Assembly: GCA_900752815.1 (NCBI GenBank)
Contig: CAADWS010000006.1
Location: 1 to 7,896 of the forward strand
Source of the DNA: Bacteroidaceae bacterium
GTDB taxonomy: Bacteria; Bacteroidota; Bacteroidia; Bacteroidales; Bacteroidaceae
Length of the DNA: 7,896 nt
Direction of reading: 5' to 3'
Part shown: positions 7,764 through 7,896 of the stretch, in pieces
How positions within the stretch are numbered: position 1 is the first letter of the stretch
Layout of the letters: every line of letters starts with the position of its first letter
Made by a program: the position numbers and the translations under genes
The notes under the pieces: model-generated
What the model saw: only the letters and a program-made list of their open reading frames with translations
Databases searched by the model: none
Told to the model about the DNA's origin: nothing

Positions 7764-7802
7764 AAGCGGGAAGGCTGCCCATGAATGGCAACCTTCCCGC
7801 TT
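7764..7802. terminator. Strong hairpin, possible (bidirectional) terminator
   Basis: AAGCGGGAAGG (7764-7774) pairs perfectly with CCTTCCCGCTT (7792-7802). After one mismatch, TGCC/GGCA adds four pairs around a seven-base loop. On the - strand the stem is followed by TTTTT from the complement of the A-run before 7766, making it a good terminator for a leftward transcript. On the + strand only TTCCTT follows, so rightward termination is weaker. It lies at the boundary between the enzyme cluster and the repeat array. Confidence 0.6.
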
Positions 7803-7822
7803 CCTTATGGCTGGAAAAGCCA

Positions 7823-7896
7823 TGCGACTTTGACCCCTTTGGCCAAACAGGATGGTCCCCTTTGGCTACAATATGATTGACCCTTTTGGCCAAAAT
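7823..7896. repeat. Three spaced GACCCCTTTGGCCAAA-type repeats at the window edge; possible IS terminus
   Basis: Three imperfect direct repeats start at 7832 (GACCCCTTTGGCCAAAC), 7855 (GTCCCCTTTGGCTACAA) and 7879 (GACCCTTTTGGCCAAAA), at intervals of 23 and 24 bases. The first and third contain perfect palindromes: TTTGGCCAAA at 7838-7847 and TTTTGGCCAAAA at 7884-7895. The array begins just after TGCGACTT (7823-7830). IS21-family elements carry multiple short repeats inside ends that begin with TG, so this may be one end of such an element whose transposase lies beyond the window. A regulator-binding array is the alternative. The repeats are seen; the mobile-element reading is inference. Confidence 0.5.

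Larger units (their letters stand above)
7550..7822. other. Gene-free region downstream of GH3
   Basis: No gene is recognised after the GH3 stop at 7547-7549. No simple terminator follows directly; the first T-rich site is ACTTTTTTACAAAAGT (7586-7601), a weak 6-bp A/T hairpin. Two larger inverted repeats (7679-7743 and 7764-7802) and a 6-bp perfect hairpin (7807-7823, ATGGCT and AGCCAT around GGAAA) are present. Short open frames on both strands here have no recognisable content. Confidence 0.5.

Noticed and set aside
7832..7896. CRISPR array
   Set aside because: The three units are imperfect, the repeat cores are only about 16 bases, the intervals of 7-8 bases are too short to be spacers, and no cas gene is present.

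Overview
The window looks like chromosomal DNA of a gut-type Bacteroidales bacterium (Bacteroidaceae or Rikenellaceae; I cannot narrow it further). The grounds are a Bacteroidetes-style lipoprotein signal, a fasciclin-domain lipoprotein next to secreted glycoside hydrolases (a polysaccharide-utilization-locus theme), Bacteroides-type promoter elements (TTTG / TAnnTTTG), no strong Shine-Dalgarno sequences, and G/C-rich genes separated by A/T-rich leaders. No SusC/SusD pair, regulator, tRNA or rRNA is visible, so this appears to be one arm of a larger locus, or an orphan cluster.

Layout, all genes on the + strand. 1-455: no recognisable gene; it holds a strong hairpin at 118-156 and a possible promoter at 411-442. 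456-2549: a surface lipoprotein with one clear and one degenerate FAS1 (fasciclin) domain, about 697 residues when intact, here broken by two opposite 1-base frameshifts near 727 and 1710. 2566-2605: a good terminator-like hairpin. 2656-2760: a 34-codon frame that looks like a bare signal peptide. 2810-2817: a perfect Bacteroides -7 box ahead of the next gene. 2962-5202: an intact secreted GH31 glycosidase of 746 residues. 5366-7549: a secreted BglX-like GH3 beta-glycosidase of about 727 residues, cut by an in-frame TAG at codon 174. 7550-7896: no gene; two inverted repeats, then three spaced copies of a GACCCCTTTGGCCAAA-like motif running off the window end, possibly the terminus of an IS21-type insertion sequence.

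How the genes fit together: the FAS1 lipoprotein would sit on the cell surface, while GH31 (alpha-linkages) and GH3 (beta-linkages) would trim oligosaccharides in the periplasm or outside the cell. The target glycan cannot be deduced. The main surprise is damage. Two of three genes carry single-base lesions while their remaining sequence still reads as well-conserved protein, so the locus was either disabled very recently or the assembly contains errors. I found no convincing new biological system; the lesions, the unusual GH31 active-site signature and the repeat array at the right edge deserve the second look.
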